From Salvator merianae (lineage: Eukaryota > Chordata > Lepidosauria > Squamata > Teiidae), in contig QVOM02000116.1 of assembly GCA_003586115.2 (NCBI GenBank), positions 38,074,128 to 38,138,127 on the forward strand: a stretch of 64,000 bases of DNA. Reading direction: 5' to 3'. Position 1 is the stretch's first letter. Each line of letters begins with the position of its first letter. Below the pieces are notes generated by a model. It saw nothing but the letters and a program-made list of their open reading frames with translations, was not told where the DNA came from and did no database searches. This document shows positions 1 to 11,173 of this stretch, piece by piece. Made by a program: the position numbers and the translations under genes.

Positions 1-73
1 GATGGAGGCTGTACAAATAGCACACCCGTTGCCTCTAGGGCAGGCCATCAGCACCTGCCCCCTACGCCTATAT

Positions 74-380
74 TAGGGATGTGCATGAAAAAAAATAGTT
101 TTTGATTTGTTTTCAAAACAAAAATCTGCATTTTCACTTTGTCAGTGAATTTTGTTGTCAAAAAATACATTTTTTGTTCTCAAAAAATACATTGAAAATG
201 CCATTTTCATAGTTTAAACACAGCAAAAAATATGAAAATTTGGTGAATTTCATTTTCGCAAAAGAAGTAGGCTTTTTCATTTTTGATTGAAAACTGTAAA
301 TGTGAAAAAAGTAATTTTTGTTTCAGGGTGGAAAAAGTTGTGAAAATTTTCAAATGCGAATTGAAATTTGTACATCCGTA
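74..380. mobile_element. Non-autonomous hAT-like transposon with 8-bp target-site duplication
   Basis: The left terminus reads TAGGGATGTGCATGAA and the reverse complement of the right terminus reads TACGGATGTACAAATT. The flanks are GCCTATAT (66-73) and CCCTATAT (381-388), an 8-bp duplication with one mismatch. An 8-bp duplication and this terminus type fit the hAT superfamily. The interior is very A/T-rich, made of TTTTCA/TGAAAA-like words, and has no transposase reading frame. Confidence 0.75.
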
Positions 381-1158
381 CCCTATATCTCACCTCCATG
401 GAGAGGTTGCCAAAAATAGCTTGAGCTGATGCTGAAGAGATATTAGCATCGGCACTAGCCAAGGCTGCATCCAGACAGGTTGTTTTTAGCATAACTATCT
501 TGAAATTATTCTTGAATTGCCACATGTGCTAACCTGTGTCATGTAAGTATCCAAAATTTCGAAACAATGTAGCATAATAAATATATTGCGGGGAATAGGA
601 CTTTCATAGTGTAAAAATTTCTTATCACAAAAATGCACTGCTGTTTGGATTTATCGTGCAAGAACTTTCAAGGGATATGTGCACAAATATAGCCTGAACT
701 TTGAAGTTGCAGAAGCCTATAGCTGCATATTATTGGTTTCCCATTCAGCCAATACAGAAACAGAAAAAAGGGGCAGATCATGGGCACAGGAGTTTCTCAG
801 CATCCTATTATAATTGCCATACCTTATTAGCTGACAACACTCTATTTTTCTCTTGTATGAGTATGTACGTAACTGTTGCAAAAGTCAGTAATTTCAAAAT
901 TACAGAATATAGCAAAGTATTTATGTAATGTGTGGAGGCATCCCCTAGTCTTTCTATTCCAAAGCTGAAGTGCAACCACATATCTTTGGATATGCAGTCA
1001 AATAACCATCTTTCAATCAAAAATCCCATATACAAATATAGTCAGACTTTTGAAATATCCAGTCTCTTCCTCTGTCTAATACATTGACTCCTGTTATGTC
1101 TTTCTGCATACTGGGGAGCCCTTTGAGCATTATCTTAATCTGATTTTCTCCTAGAATT
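381..1158. other. No recognisable feature
   Basis: A/T-rich DNA with stops in all frames. A short match to a 'gcatccagacag' terminus near 465 resembles the left end of the repeat at 47682 but is too short to call. Confidence 0.5.
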
Positions 1159-1186
1159 CAAAGATATAGCCGTGTTAGTCTGGATC
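1159..1186 (-). repeat. Terminal fragment of a common reptile interspersed repeat
   Basis: The stretch around gatatagccgtgttagtc is the reverse complement of a terminus (…gactaacacggctat…) I recognise as a very common amniote/squamate interspersed repeat. I cannot assign its class with certainty. Only this end is present, and it lies opposite in orientation to the fragment at 1520-1610. Confidence 0.45.
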
Positions 1187-1519
1187 ACTAAACAATAACC
1201 CACAAATCTCCAGTCCATTGACACTGGGTGGATCAGAGCCAATGGTTTCCTGGCATACTACACATATTACAACACTAATTAATGCCCCTGCCTCTTGTGG
1301 GCTCTCTTCAACTATTAATCACATATCCTTTCTAGTTCCCAGCCAGCATCACTCTACATTCCAACGCTCTGACAAGTTTGCACTGCTATTAATGCACAAA
1401 GCCTTAATGACCACTGTTATACTGTACTTGTCACCTCATCACTACATCCAGAGATTTGCATTTCTATTGCTATTCACAAACACAGTTTACCTATATGGGG
1501 TCTGTCCCTAGGCACTTCA

Positions 1520-1610
1520 CTCCATGCATCTGATAAAGCAGACTCAGTCTACTAAAGCTTATGCTACCAATTTCTTTCTCTCTGTTTGTCTCTAAGGTGC
1601 TACTAGACCC
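1520..1610 (+). repeat. Fragment of the same reptile repeat family, opposite orientation
   Basis: It contains catgcatctgataaag, then aaagcttatgct, then tctaaggtgctactagac, in the order expected for this family, where the block precedes the 'gactaacacggct' end. It is degraded and truncated before that end. Confidence 0.5.
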
Positions 1611-2880
1611 CTTGCTTACTGATCTTCTCCTAGTGACTCCTGTATAGTTAGGGAAACAATTAAACAGCTCAGGTACGTGGCTCACTGCATTAACTTCTCC
1701 CTTATCAGCACACCATGGATTCTGCAGGCAGGAGCTACTGCATATGTCCACGCCAGAGATACATGAAAAAGTGACATCAATGCAACTAGGAGTGGCATCT
1801 AAAAGATACCAGAGCCACTGAATAAAACCTTTTGCAAAGAATAGCACTGAGTTTGCTAAGCTGAGAACACATCATTTGGTGTGGGGGTGGGGAAGAAGCT
1901 GCAATTAATAAATCTTGGCATGTATAATTAAAACAAAGAGAAAAAGAACCCTTCTTTTTCTATGACCCTATGTTATTTAATGAACTCCTGTGTATTATGA
2001 TAATTTGCACAGTTTTAAGGAGGTTGATGGATTTGTATTCAGATCAAAGGCATGCAGCTGGGTGGTTTGCTGACTAACTTTTCAGCACTTGCTAAGGGAC
2101 TGCGTAAGCAACATGTCAATCCAGAGTGATGGAAATGCATATAAGATCTGGTTTTGCATAATCTAAATTCAGTACCTGGATTTGCATTCCATGCCAGTTT
2201 AGGATCCAAAGTGGCAGACACCAAACTTTCTGCTGCCTTTTGTGTATGAAATTCTCTCTTAGCAAATGCCAGCTCTTTTCCTCCCTCTCCTCTCCTAACT
2301 CCAATTACTTCTCCTCTCCACCAACAGGGTAACCTGTGGTTTAATCTGGGCCTTGTCAACTAAGTAATTTCTAGACATCTCGAACTGTTAGTCCCAGTAG
2401 CCTAAATGTTCCATCTGCAGATGCTTTGTAACCTGACCAGGAAACATCTTTAGGTCAAAGGCTCAGTTGTAGTTGGTGATGGGCTATATAGCAACCTGTT
2501 CTATGTTCCTTGCATGCATAGAAGCATAGGCTCAGCCAGCACAGCAGCACTGAAGGGAATTACAGTCCCCAACCTCTGGAAGGTGGTAGGCTCTTCTTCA
2601 ATTAAACAGAGGTGAGATGGTCACTTATTAGTACCCAGTGCCCTGCATCAGAAGTGGTTTAAAGCAATTTTAATGAGCATATAATGTAGCAACTGAATCT
2701 TTGAGATACAACCCTGTAATAATCCAGGTTAGCATTTAAAAAGAGAGAGAGAGAATTCCAAATGTAATGACACCTTTGAATTTAGCTCTCTTCCAGGTTA
2801 CTAAATGGATAAATCCACACAGTTTGCCTTGACAACAACGCAGATATAGTTTCTCACAGCTTTCTTCTGGACAGACGTCA
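1611..2880. other. No recognisable feature
   Basis: No coding potential, no termini or tails recognised; a short (GA)n run lies at about 2740-2755. Confidence 0.5.
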
Positions 2881-2936
2881 AGGACTGAACCTAGAACCAT
2901 CCTCGAGCAAAGCAGATGCTCTACCACTAAGCTAGA
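2881..2936 (-). pseudogene. tRNA-Ala-like fragment (SINE head or tRNA pseudogene)
   Basis: On the minus strand this reads as an A-box region (TAGCTTAGTGGTAGAGCA), a CTGCTTTGC block resembling the anticodon arm of tRNA-Ala(TGC), and a B-box-like GGTTCAGTCC. A functional tRNA would have GGTTCAAATCC-type B-box and both acceptor strands; here the acceptor stem is not evident and several arms are mismatched. A tRNA-derived SINE head is equally likely. Confidence 0.55.
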
Positions 2937-2994
2937 ACAGGCAAAAGCTGCATACAAAGCCAAGTTCCTCCCTTGGATTACGACCAGAGGTGTG

Positions 2995-3809
2995 TATGAA
3001 CTTATTTTTAATGGTTTGGTCTGAACCAAATCAAACTGCCCCCAAGGATGAACCAGGTTTAACCAATCTAAGTTGTATGAATTGGGCCAGAGGTTCACAA
3101 ATGAGTTCTATGAAATCTCCCTCATTGTGTCTCATACTGTTTCCCTGCATACATGGCCTACCCAATCCATGTCCACAAGTTCTCCAGTCATCTCCTTGTC
3201 CTCCTTAACTTTTTGTGCCTCAAAAGTGGGCTGGGCCATCAACCATATGATTCTTTAACAGGTCAACCTGGCACCCTCCCAGCCTACTAGCCTCCTGGAA
3301 TAAAGGACTATGGACCTTCCAACAGGCCAAGTGTGGTTCAAACATGATTGGTTAAATATGTCCATGAGTCCAAGCTCCTGGCCTGCTGGGAGGACCTATG
3401 GTTCCCCATTCTGAAAGATCTAATAGGTCTGGGAAACAGGCCAACCAGCCTGCAGAAGAATCATATGACTGTAGGCAGGGGCCCACTCCAGGCTTCATGG
3501 AAGAGCAGCTGCCAAAAAGGGAAGGGAAGACCTTGAACACAATTAGGGAAAGCCATGGGTGTGTTCATAGTAGGCCATGATGTGATTAGGAAAACAAAGG
3601 AGGAAGCCATGGGCATGGTTGAGAACACCAGGAACAGGACAAGGATGGTTGGTATGAAACCATGAAACTGTTTGAGTTGAACCCTCTCAGTTTGGTTCAG
3701 TAATGAACCAAAGCCTTCAAACCTTGTAAGGTTAGGTTTGTTAACAAACCCATCAACCCACCAGTTTGACTTGATTCAGTTCCAAATTGAACTAGTTTGC
3801 ACATGTCTA
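2995..3809. mobile_element. Old hAT-like transposon of about 815 bp
   Basis: The left end CAGAGGTGTGTATGAAC and the reverse complement of the right end, TAGACATGTGCAAACTAG, are diverged inverted repeats of the same type as the 74-380 element. Flanks are ATTACGAC (2987-2994) and GTTGTGAC (3810-3817); all three mismatches are transitions, as expected for an aged 8-bp duplication. Near both ends lie stretches of AACCAAA/TTTGGTT-type words in inverted orientation. No transposase frame remains. Confidence 0.6.
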
Positions 3810-5617
3810 GTTGTGACCATTCCCACTGCCACTTAGCATATTGTGACTGGTTGTCCTAGGACCTTCAGCATGTCCTAGAAAACTGGGACAAAAAATCCCC
3901 TGTACTCTTAAATCACAGGTTTAGGTGATTTAAGAGCAGGCAGGTTCAGGTGAATGGTAGCTTGCATGTGGACTTGAGAGGCAGCAACTGAAAAAAAGGG
4001 GTTGTGAACTGTCTTTAATCCATAGCAGTTCTGTATCTGGCATGCTGCAAAGACAATATTCCCAGTTACTATTTTGCTCCTTCCCTTACCATGCCGTCCC
4101 ACGTGAACTGGTAGCCATATGAACCTATCAGCTCTTGAGAAAGAAGGTAAAGTGAAAGAAGTAGCATTTTTGCCAAGGTATTGTAACCCACTAATGCCTA
4201 TTTACTGAAAACAGGATCCTCTGCTGCAGATGCCCTGCATAAGAATGATGTCAGTCTGTAGCTGAGGTTGGAAAAACCTAGTGGCTTCTGTTGGGGATTG
4301 GTTTGCTGCACATGGGGTATGCAAAACACTGTTTGGAATGTTTTGTGAAATGTATGCAATAATATTGCCTTTCTACAAGGGGCCATGTTTGCTTAATGGA
4401 ACCTATAAAATGCTCTTAGGAGCAAGATGAGTACTTTGCCCTCTCCCCCAGACGTTTCAGAGCTGGAGGTGAGGACCAACCTCATTCTTAGAGCCTCAGA
4501 GGTCACTCATTTTGCTCTTAGTGGAAGTTTGTAGAGAGACAATCCATTGGAAGCCTACCTTTGTGTCCCCTATTTTTGCATCTTCACCCTCTGCTGCAGC
4601 TGCCCAGTCATGTAAGAATGGGTCAAAAACCTGTGGAAGAGAACCACTTGTAACTTGCCTATTTACAAGTTAGTATGATTTTTTTTTTCCCCAACAGGGA
4701 GGTTGAAACTGCTGGCATTTCTGAGTTGTGGTGCTGCTTACTTTGGTCAGTTGTAAGTCCCGACACTGGAGATGTTGGTATTTTGACCTTTTCAGACACT
4801 TGGAAGTCATTTGCCTCTATCTGAAAAGAACACCTATGGCCTTGGAAACCTTAAGAACAAGTTCTATTTTCCACTATTTCCCCACTCTCCCTTTTTCTCA
4901 TAGAACCAAAGATTTAATATTTGCAAATTTGAAATTCACAGGGTTTTATAAAAAGCTAACCTTCACAAGTAATGAAAGCCTTCTCAATTACATTCTCCCC
5001 CAAGACCTTCCGTAAAGGGTAGGTTAAAAATATATATCCAAATACAAATATAACTTTTTAAATAATAAAATTAAAGCATACAAAGAACAAAAAAGCTTAG
5101 TGGGTACTTAAAAAAAAAAATAACTAGTCTTGTTTCCAGACAATTACTTTAGAAATATCTTTTTATCCACTTAAGGAATGCATTTCCTGCTTTGACTTGC
5201 ACTCCCAATATATATAATATATATAATTACAGGTTTATGCCAAAGAACAATTTTGTGAGGTTTTGCTGTCTTCAAGAAACCCATTCTTATTGTCGCACAT
5301 AAAACTGTGGAATGCAACCAGGCACGGAAAATATGTATCTGTTAATCAACACATTCTGCTATCACTACCCTTCTAAAAATATGATTTCTTCAAGCAGACA
5401 ACTAAGTCTGCTTCTATGCAGGCACACGACACTGATCTCACAGTGTCACAGCCACTGTCCATACAACACAGTGCAAACAAACAGCACCAGGCTACCCTGA
5501 GTGGCTGTTACCCCACATTGTCATGAAACCCTCTTTTGGGGAGGTTTCATATCATTATGGAGGCACCTTGGTGCATCATGCAGCAGCTGGACCTCCACTG
5601 ATGCAGGCCCCACAGCA
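3810..5617. other. No recognisable feature
   Basis: Unique-looking A/T-rich DNA without coding signal. It includes poly(T) and poly(A) runs and a short (TA)n-rich patch at about 5207-5227. Confidence 0.5.
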
Positions 5618-5726
5618 CTCCACTGTTTATGGTTTTTATCTTTTTATTGTTATGACCCACCCTAGGACCTTCAGGTGAAGGGTGGGATATAAGTACAGAC
5701 ACATGAAAATAAATGTAAGCTGTACA
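5618..5726 (+). repeat. L2-like LINE/SINE 3' tail
   Basis: Tail with the squamate L2-type layout: ttttatctttttattgt, then a ccaccctaggacctt / gtgaagggtgggatataa block, then an A-rich aaataaatg end. The same sequence recurs at 50213-50318, nested in BovB. It may be an L2 3' end or a SINE that borrowed it. Confidence 0.65.
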
Positions 5727-5772
5727 AGCAGGCAGAAGTATGTGTTCTTGTTCAGTGTGAACCACATCAGTG

Positions 5773-6277
5773 TATGGCCATTTCTCCACTTACCTGCCTG
5801 AAAACCAGATCAGTGGGTCCAGACTAGCCCAACTCACTGATCTGGATCACGGGGAGGTGCGGGCAGGATCCGGATTACCCCATGTTGTGGCCACAAAGCT
5901 TGTACGAGCTTCGCAGCCACACCCTCATGCCTGCAAAGGCTAGTAGCAAAAGTTTCTACCCTTGGGGCCTCTGGTGGGTGCTTTTTGGTGGCATGCTATC
6001 ACATGCTGCTGACAGGCACCACCCCCAGTACTTCTGAACACAGAAGGCATGTCTTCTGCACGTCTCCCATGTTCTGGACCAGGGCTGCTGGTCCCTCTGA
6101 TAGACCCAAGTAATTGGGTCTACCAGAAATCTGGGTTAAGATCTCCCTTAATCCAGATCTCACTACATCTTGTGCAGACAGAGCAGACCAGGACGAGGCA
6201 TGGTCTCATAGATCTGCACTAATGTGCAAATCTATGTGGCCTAGAACGGATTAAGGGTCCATGCAGAAATGACCTAT
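5773..6277. mobile_element. MITE (group A), TAT target-site duplication
   Basis: The element proper is 5776-6274 (499 bp), flanked by TAT at 5773-5775 and 6275-6277. Termini: GGCCATTTCTCCACTTACC on the left; reverse complement of the right, GGTCATTTCTGCATGGACCC. The interior shares words such as 'agatctgca…aatgtgcanatctatg…ggcc' and 'cagacagagca' with 14144-14484, 25812-26256 and 45525-46038, so these are one family. The 3-bp duplication and GGCC start suggest a PIF/Harbinger-type element. No coding capacity. Confidence 0.75.
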
Positions 6278-8284
6278 CAACTCAACTTTTCTTAGTTTGG
6301 GATGCAAACTGTATGGTAGAGATACTGATAAGCAGGAGCAAAAGAAGTTCTTTCCTCACTGATGGAAAAGTGGGGAGCAATCCCCTCTTTCCAACTAAGT
6401 TTGAATAATTGGCACCAGTCCTGAATGTCATTTCCTAGTCCACGATCATCTTTCCTTTTGACAATCTCCAATTGATTTCTGGGGTGGGGCAAGGGGAAGA
6501 AGAGAACAAAACAACTCTCATGTTTGACCCAAATCTGACTTAGACAAAATATCTGGCTCCTGCCATAGACAATCATAACATCTGTTCAAGACCGCAGTGG
6601 TAAAAAGGGAGTGCCATAAAGCTCTGGCAGAGAGTTTTGGGGTTTCCCCAGCAGGCTGATTCAGCAAAGATTCAGGAAAGCGCCTGTTGCAGCCTGCTGA
6701 AATGAAGTGCTTTTTGTACAGGAAGACTACAGCTTGCCTCCTTATTTGTTTGTTTCCAGTGTCTCAAATCTCAAACTAGTGGTGAACAACAATTTCTTAG
6801 GCTGAAAGCAACTGAGGCCCTAGCTACACACAAGTCTTACCTCCCGCTTTAAAAAGAAATCTCCTAGAATTCCACATCAGAATGGACTCAAAATTGTTAA
6901 TGCACATCCTGTGCAGGGTGGTGTGTTTTTTTTTCCCCCACACCAAAGGAACCTCCATGTCTAGCTCACAATGGGCAGCTCTGCCCCATACAACACCCCA
7001 TCTGAAACCTCTCCTCATGACCATGAATGATTGGTCCACACTTCCTGCCAAGCTTGCTTTTTTCCCTTTTCTTTGCTCTCCTCTATTTCCACCTAAACCT
7101 GCTCCTTTTTTTCCTGGGCATTAATGCAATAAAAGGGATTAAAATTGCTTTACTACTGCTACTATTGAGTAGCAGCATAGCTACAGTTTGGTTTGTGGCG
7201 TTGCCTTTGTCCTTTTTTGTTCTGCCCTGTTCTGCACAAGATTGTTCCTTTCTTTCTTGGCAGATACTGTGGGAAAGGGGTTTTACATAGGGTTTTTATG
7301 TAGCCATAACTGCTTCTACACGAAAGTGCTTAGGGTTTCTTTCTGGGTATTTTTTTAAGCCTAAAGGCATGAATGTGTCCTCTGTGATAGGGCTGGAATC
7401 CTGCACTTCTTTAAATAATTCAGAAAAAGAGGGGATGCCCTATTACCCTTCCCTAGAGCACCCTTGTCCAGCCTCTATAAATCCTTATATGGGCACACTT
7501 TTAAATGTTCTAAGTCTAAAACTACAGAAAGCTTACTAAAGTCAAAAGATAGGCAATGTTATACATTGGGCTTATACAGAGTGTAAAATGGAAAAGGGGG
7601 GAAGAAGAGATGGAGAAGGATATGGGAGGTCACAAGGACATTGGAAGGACAAATAGAAATTAGTTGCAAACAAGTCCAGAAAGTTCCATAAGGACTAGAC
7701 ATGTTCAAATTAAACTGTCTACTCAGCTAAGAATGTACAACAGTAACATTCTACATTGTACAATAATTAATACACTCATGGGAAAATAGGAGATAAGAAT
7801 GGCTTGGTCTTTGAACATCTCAAATACACAAGCTCGCACGGCCTTGAGTAGCGTCTGGGTAAAACTGTTCTCTCATGAATCTGAAAATATCTCTCTTAAA
7901 CTGTTATCTTGTCATTGTTTAAATTGCATAGTCAGGATGTTCTTTCTACCAGCAGAAAGAGTACAGCAGCCTTTCAACTAGAAGATTCTGTTAAAGTTCA
8001 TTCAAAAGGTCACAAATCACTACTGTGGTTAACTTCAGTTTTATGGGTCACCTGAATACAGTCAGTCCTATAACATTATTAGCCTAAAATAAAATCATCC
8101 ACTACACTTAAAAAAAAAAATGCGGAAGGAAGCAATGTGCCTTCTGTGTGGAAAGAGAAACAGTGGATTGGAAGGATAATATTGAACATTGGACACAACA
8201 TCACACATTTTGGTGTGATTTCTCCACTTGGGAAAATGATGTTATTAATTTATTGAACTTATATACAATAGATTTCATAAAGAC
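6278..8284. other. No confirmed feature; possible decayed DNA transposon near 6.81-7.33 kb
   Basis: A 'ggccctagctacacacaag' stretch at about 6813 resembles a reptile DNA-transposon terminus, but I could not find a convincing partner or duplication. The rest, including polypyrimidine-rich DNA at 7040-7110, shows no gene. Confidence 0.4.
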
Positions 8285-8545
8285 TCAGGTCTTCTCTGTA
8301 GTGGCACCCATCCTCTTGAATAGGCTCCCCTCTGATATTTATATGGCACCTGCACTTCTGTTTTTTAGGCACCAGTTGAAGACCTATCTTTTTACTCAGG
8401 CATTTCTAGAATGAATATTTGTTTGTTTCACCCATCTCTGATTTTAATTATGTTTTATATATCATGATTTTAGCTGTTTTTATTCTTTGTACACCACTTC
8501 AAGATTTTATTTTAATTGGAAGTAGTATATCAATAGTTTAAAAAA
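8285..8545 (+). mobile_element. L2 LINE fragment: end of ORF2 and 3' tail
   Basis: The frame ending at 8414 gives VVAPILLNRLPSDIYMAP followed by FRHQLKTYLFTQAF. This matches the C-terminal end of L2-clade ORF2 proteins (pattern VAPxLWNxLPxxIRxAPS…F…LKTxLFxQAF). The canonical W is replaced by L, showing decay. The 3' tail (tgattttagctgtttttattctttgta…ccacttcaag) follows. Only the last ~45 codons survive; the rest is 5' truncated. Confidence 0.75.
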
Positions 8546-8662
8546 TAGTTTTAATCTGTATTTATTCTGTGTTTATGTTTTACTTGTAAATTTATTTATT
8601 TTTAAAATAAATAAATTTACAAGTAAAACATAAACACAGAATAAATACAGATTAAAACTATT
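8544..8662. repeat. Perfect 119-bp palindrome (59-bp arms, 1-bp centre)
   Basis: Bases 8544-8602 are the exact reverse complement of 8604-8662, centred on 8603. The arms are A/T-rich, end in aaataaataaat at the centre, and begin in the L2 tail just upstream. No mismatch was found on base-by-base pairing. It could form a cruciform or hairpin, or reflect a fold-back artefact of assembly. Confidence 0.9.
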
Positions 8663-8719
8663 ATAATTATAGCGAGCCTCTGAGTTGCAGTTATTGTGAA
8701 CCTTGGTTTGGACTCTGGA

Positions 8720-8860
8720 CTGCTATTTATTTATTTAACAATTTATATCCCACTGTTCACCAAGGTCCCAGAGTGGATCACAATGATAAAAAGGTAAATA
8801 CATCCAGTATTCTTACAACACATTTAAAATATAACCCTCTCTTGGGCTTATTTAGAAAAA
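8720..8860 (-). repeat. L2-like tail, antisense
   Basis: TTTATTTATTTA, then atatcccactgttcaccaag and 'cccagagtggatcacaatgataaaa', is the reverse complement of the L2-type tail layout (gggtgggatata…aataaataaa). Confidence 0.6.
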
Positions 8861-9169
8861 AAGATCTGTCTGCAACTGAAGTAGTTTTGTTTCCTGCTCT
8901 ACATAATGAAACAGCATGCAGCACTCATACTGCACCACGTGTAATTTCCTTGACTCTTATGGAATGAGGATGTGGTGTTCACATCTATTGACACACTATT
9001 TATATGACCATCATGTGTCTTGTATGAATAGCCTCAGTACCATTGCTGAATCAGAGGTTATCTTGCATTGAAGACATGTAATATTTCATTTGTCATTTTG
9101 ATGTTGTGAAGGGGAAAGCTTGTGGAGTTCCAGCTGAAGCTTCTGCATTGCATACTGGCTACACTAGTA

Positions 9170-9195
9170 GATGAATGAATGAATGAATGAATGAA
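9170..9195. repeat. (ATGA)n microsatellite
   Basis: About six tandem ATGA units. Confidence 0.9.
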
Positions 9196-10054
9196 ATGGC
9201 ATTACTGTGGCTTCATGGTGTGTAGCCCTCATTCCCTTCCATGAACATGGCACCATGCTGTGGAAAATGGCAGGAAACCATGGTTTGGATGGGGGGAAAA
9301 AATGAGGACTTCTTGGTGCCTTTTACCAATGGAAGGGAGCATTGCTGGAGACTGACATTGTTGACATGGCCTCCATTGTTGACATAGAAGGTTGTCTGAT
9401 TTGTCCTGATATCAGTCCTCTATTCCCACTCCCCTGGCATCAGACTGTGAATACAGGATATTAAAGTACTGTCCCTCTTCAACGCCACCTTTAGTGCCCA
9501 GGATCCATCATGAGAGCTTCTCATTTGATGCCAGACTAGGCAGCAGGCATAATGATGGCACACTTGTGCTGCACAGCATTCCACAGAGGAGGCCCAAAAG
9601 ATTGGATGGCTGAGCATGCAGGTTTAGTGGGGACAGAGAGATGGCTGGACTCTTCCTGACACTGCTGTGGAAGGGCACCGGCCACTTGGATCTGCTGACA
9701 CAGCGTGCTTCAGCAATGGCTAGCCACAGGCAGCAGTAGACTTCTGATGGCAGGACCAAAAGACTGTCTAGCCCACACAAGCCCATCACAGTGTGGTGCA
9801 ACAATGAAGTAAAAGCAGCAGACATGTATCTGAAAGATCTGTTTGACAACAGGTTGTAAATAACTTTCCTTTTACTTGCGAGAAGATGGCTGTGCATTGC
9901 TACAACGAGGGAGGGGCAAAGGAGTGCTAATTTGCATGTGATAATTTATGCTTAGTTTAGGATGGTCCACCTGTGGTCTTCCAGATGTTTATGCACTACA
10001 ATTGCAGGCCATTCATGAAATTATTTGGTATTCAGTGCCCCAGCAGTAGCCAAA
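9196..10054. other. No recognisable feature
   Basis: No gene and no recognised repeat, apart from a weak 'gtcttccagatgtttatg' word near 9975 that resembles part of the hAT-like family at 10055. Confidence 0.45.
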
Positions 10055-10150
10055 GTTCCTCCAGATGTTGCTGGATTACAACTCCTATGAGTTGGTTAAG
10101 CCAAAAGCAAGGAATTAGGGGAGTTGTAATATAACACAATTTGGAGGAAC
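10055..10150. mobile_element. Short hAT-like MITE with long inverted repeats
   Basis: The left arm (GTTCCTCCAGATGTTG, then ttacaactcc) and right arm (ggagttgtaa, then TTTGGAGGAAC) are inverted copies. The 'ccagatgttgctgga.tacaactcc' text is a familiar squamate MITE sequence. No clear 8-bp duplication was found. Confidence 0.6.
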
Positions 10151-10569
10151 ATTGTTCAGCCAGACTTGATTTGCAGCTGTTCCTTTCTCATTACTTTTTC
10201 TCAGATTCTTCTAAAATCAGTGTTTGGGGAAGCATCCTTTATACAATAACCAGGATTTTTAGTCACAGCAGAGAGTGGCAGCAGTGGCCTGTGGATCATA
10301 ACAGCAGGGCAGTGAAGGAGGAACCATGCTCTGAATGGAAGGCACACTTCATCTTCCCAAATTGCACTTTGATTTACCATACCATGCAGACAACACAAGT
10401 GACACTTCTTTAAAAAAATATTCCTTATTATAAAGATAAGGAATGTTGCCATGTCAGTGCTCCATACTGCAGCCACTTCTGTTTTCATTTACATGGTGCC
10501 AGAGGCCAAAGTAAGCTGGACTATCCAAACTTCATCTGAGTGCACAGATGTAGGTGCAAGAGCAAACAC

Positions 10570-11173
10570 ACTGGGCCTGTTCGCACTGTAGCGGTGGAAC
10601 GTTCTTGTCCGCTCGCTAGAACGGAGCGTTCGCACTGCCGCGGGCGCGCGCCTCACCCGATCCCGACTGCTTCGTACCCGATCCGAACCCGAAGCTGAGT
10701 ATGGCTAGACAACAAAAAAGATGTCTTCATCCTGACCTGTGTGATGGAGCGAAGATCGGGCATGGTGCTTTCGCACTGTTTGCCTCGGCGTCGGGCGTGG
10801 CTGTTGCGGCTACGCATGCGCACTCCACTGCTTCGCATCCGGGGTGCAAAGTTTCCGTACCCCGCTCCGCTGCTTCGTAACCCGGTACGATACTTCGTAC
10901 CCGGGATAGCCCTTTCGGCTGGGTAACCGAGCTGCCGTTACGAAGCCGGCTTCGTAACCAGCCCTCTGGGTACGAAGTAGGTGCGAAGGTGCGAAGCGGG
11001 TACGAAGTGGGTACCGAACTAGCGGCTGCCATTCGCACTGTTCCCTCTGCTGGTTGGCTTCGGGTCCGTTCCTCTGGCCGGGAGTGCGAATGGCACCAAG
11101 TGTTCCCCAACCTCTCCGGTTCGAAGCCAACTACTGGGAACGGTCTCCCGAGCTCAGTGCGAAAAGGCCCACT
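10570..11173. mobile_element. CpG-rich 598-bp MITE with ACT target-site duplication
   Basis: The element proper is 10573-11170. Left end GGGCCTGTTCGCACTG; reverse complement of the right end GGGCCTTTTCGCACTGAG. It is flanked by ACT at 10570-10572 and 11171-11173. Unlike the surrounding A/T-rich DNA it is dense in intact CpGs. It carries about seven TTCGTA/TACGAA words (10671, 10875, 10894, 10939, 10951, 10971, 11001), a perfect 22-bp palindrome at 10937-10958, and a 12-bp inverted pair (11028-11039 with 11083-11094). No coding frame of known type. Young age or shelter from CpG decay is an inference. Confidence 0.85.

Noticed and set aside
2881..2936. Functional tRNA-Ala gene
   Set aside because: No acceptor stem and mismatched arms; better explained as a SINE head or pseudogene.
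10573..11170. CRISPR-like or satellite array from the repeated TTCGTA words
   Set aside because: Spacing is irregular, words occur in both orientations, and the block is a bounded transposon with ACT duplications in vertebrate DNA.
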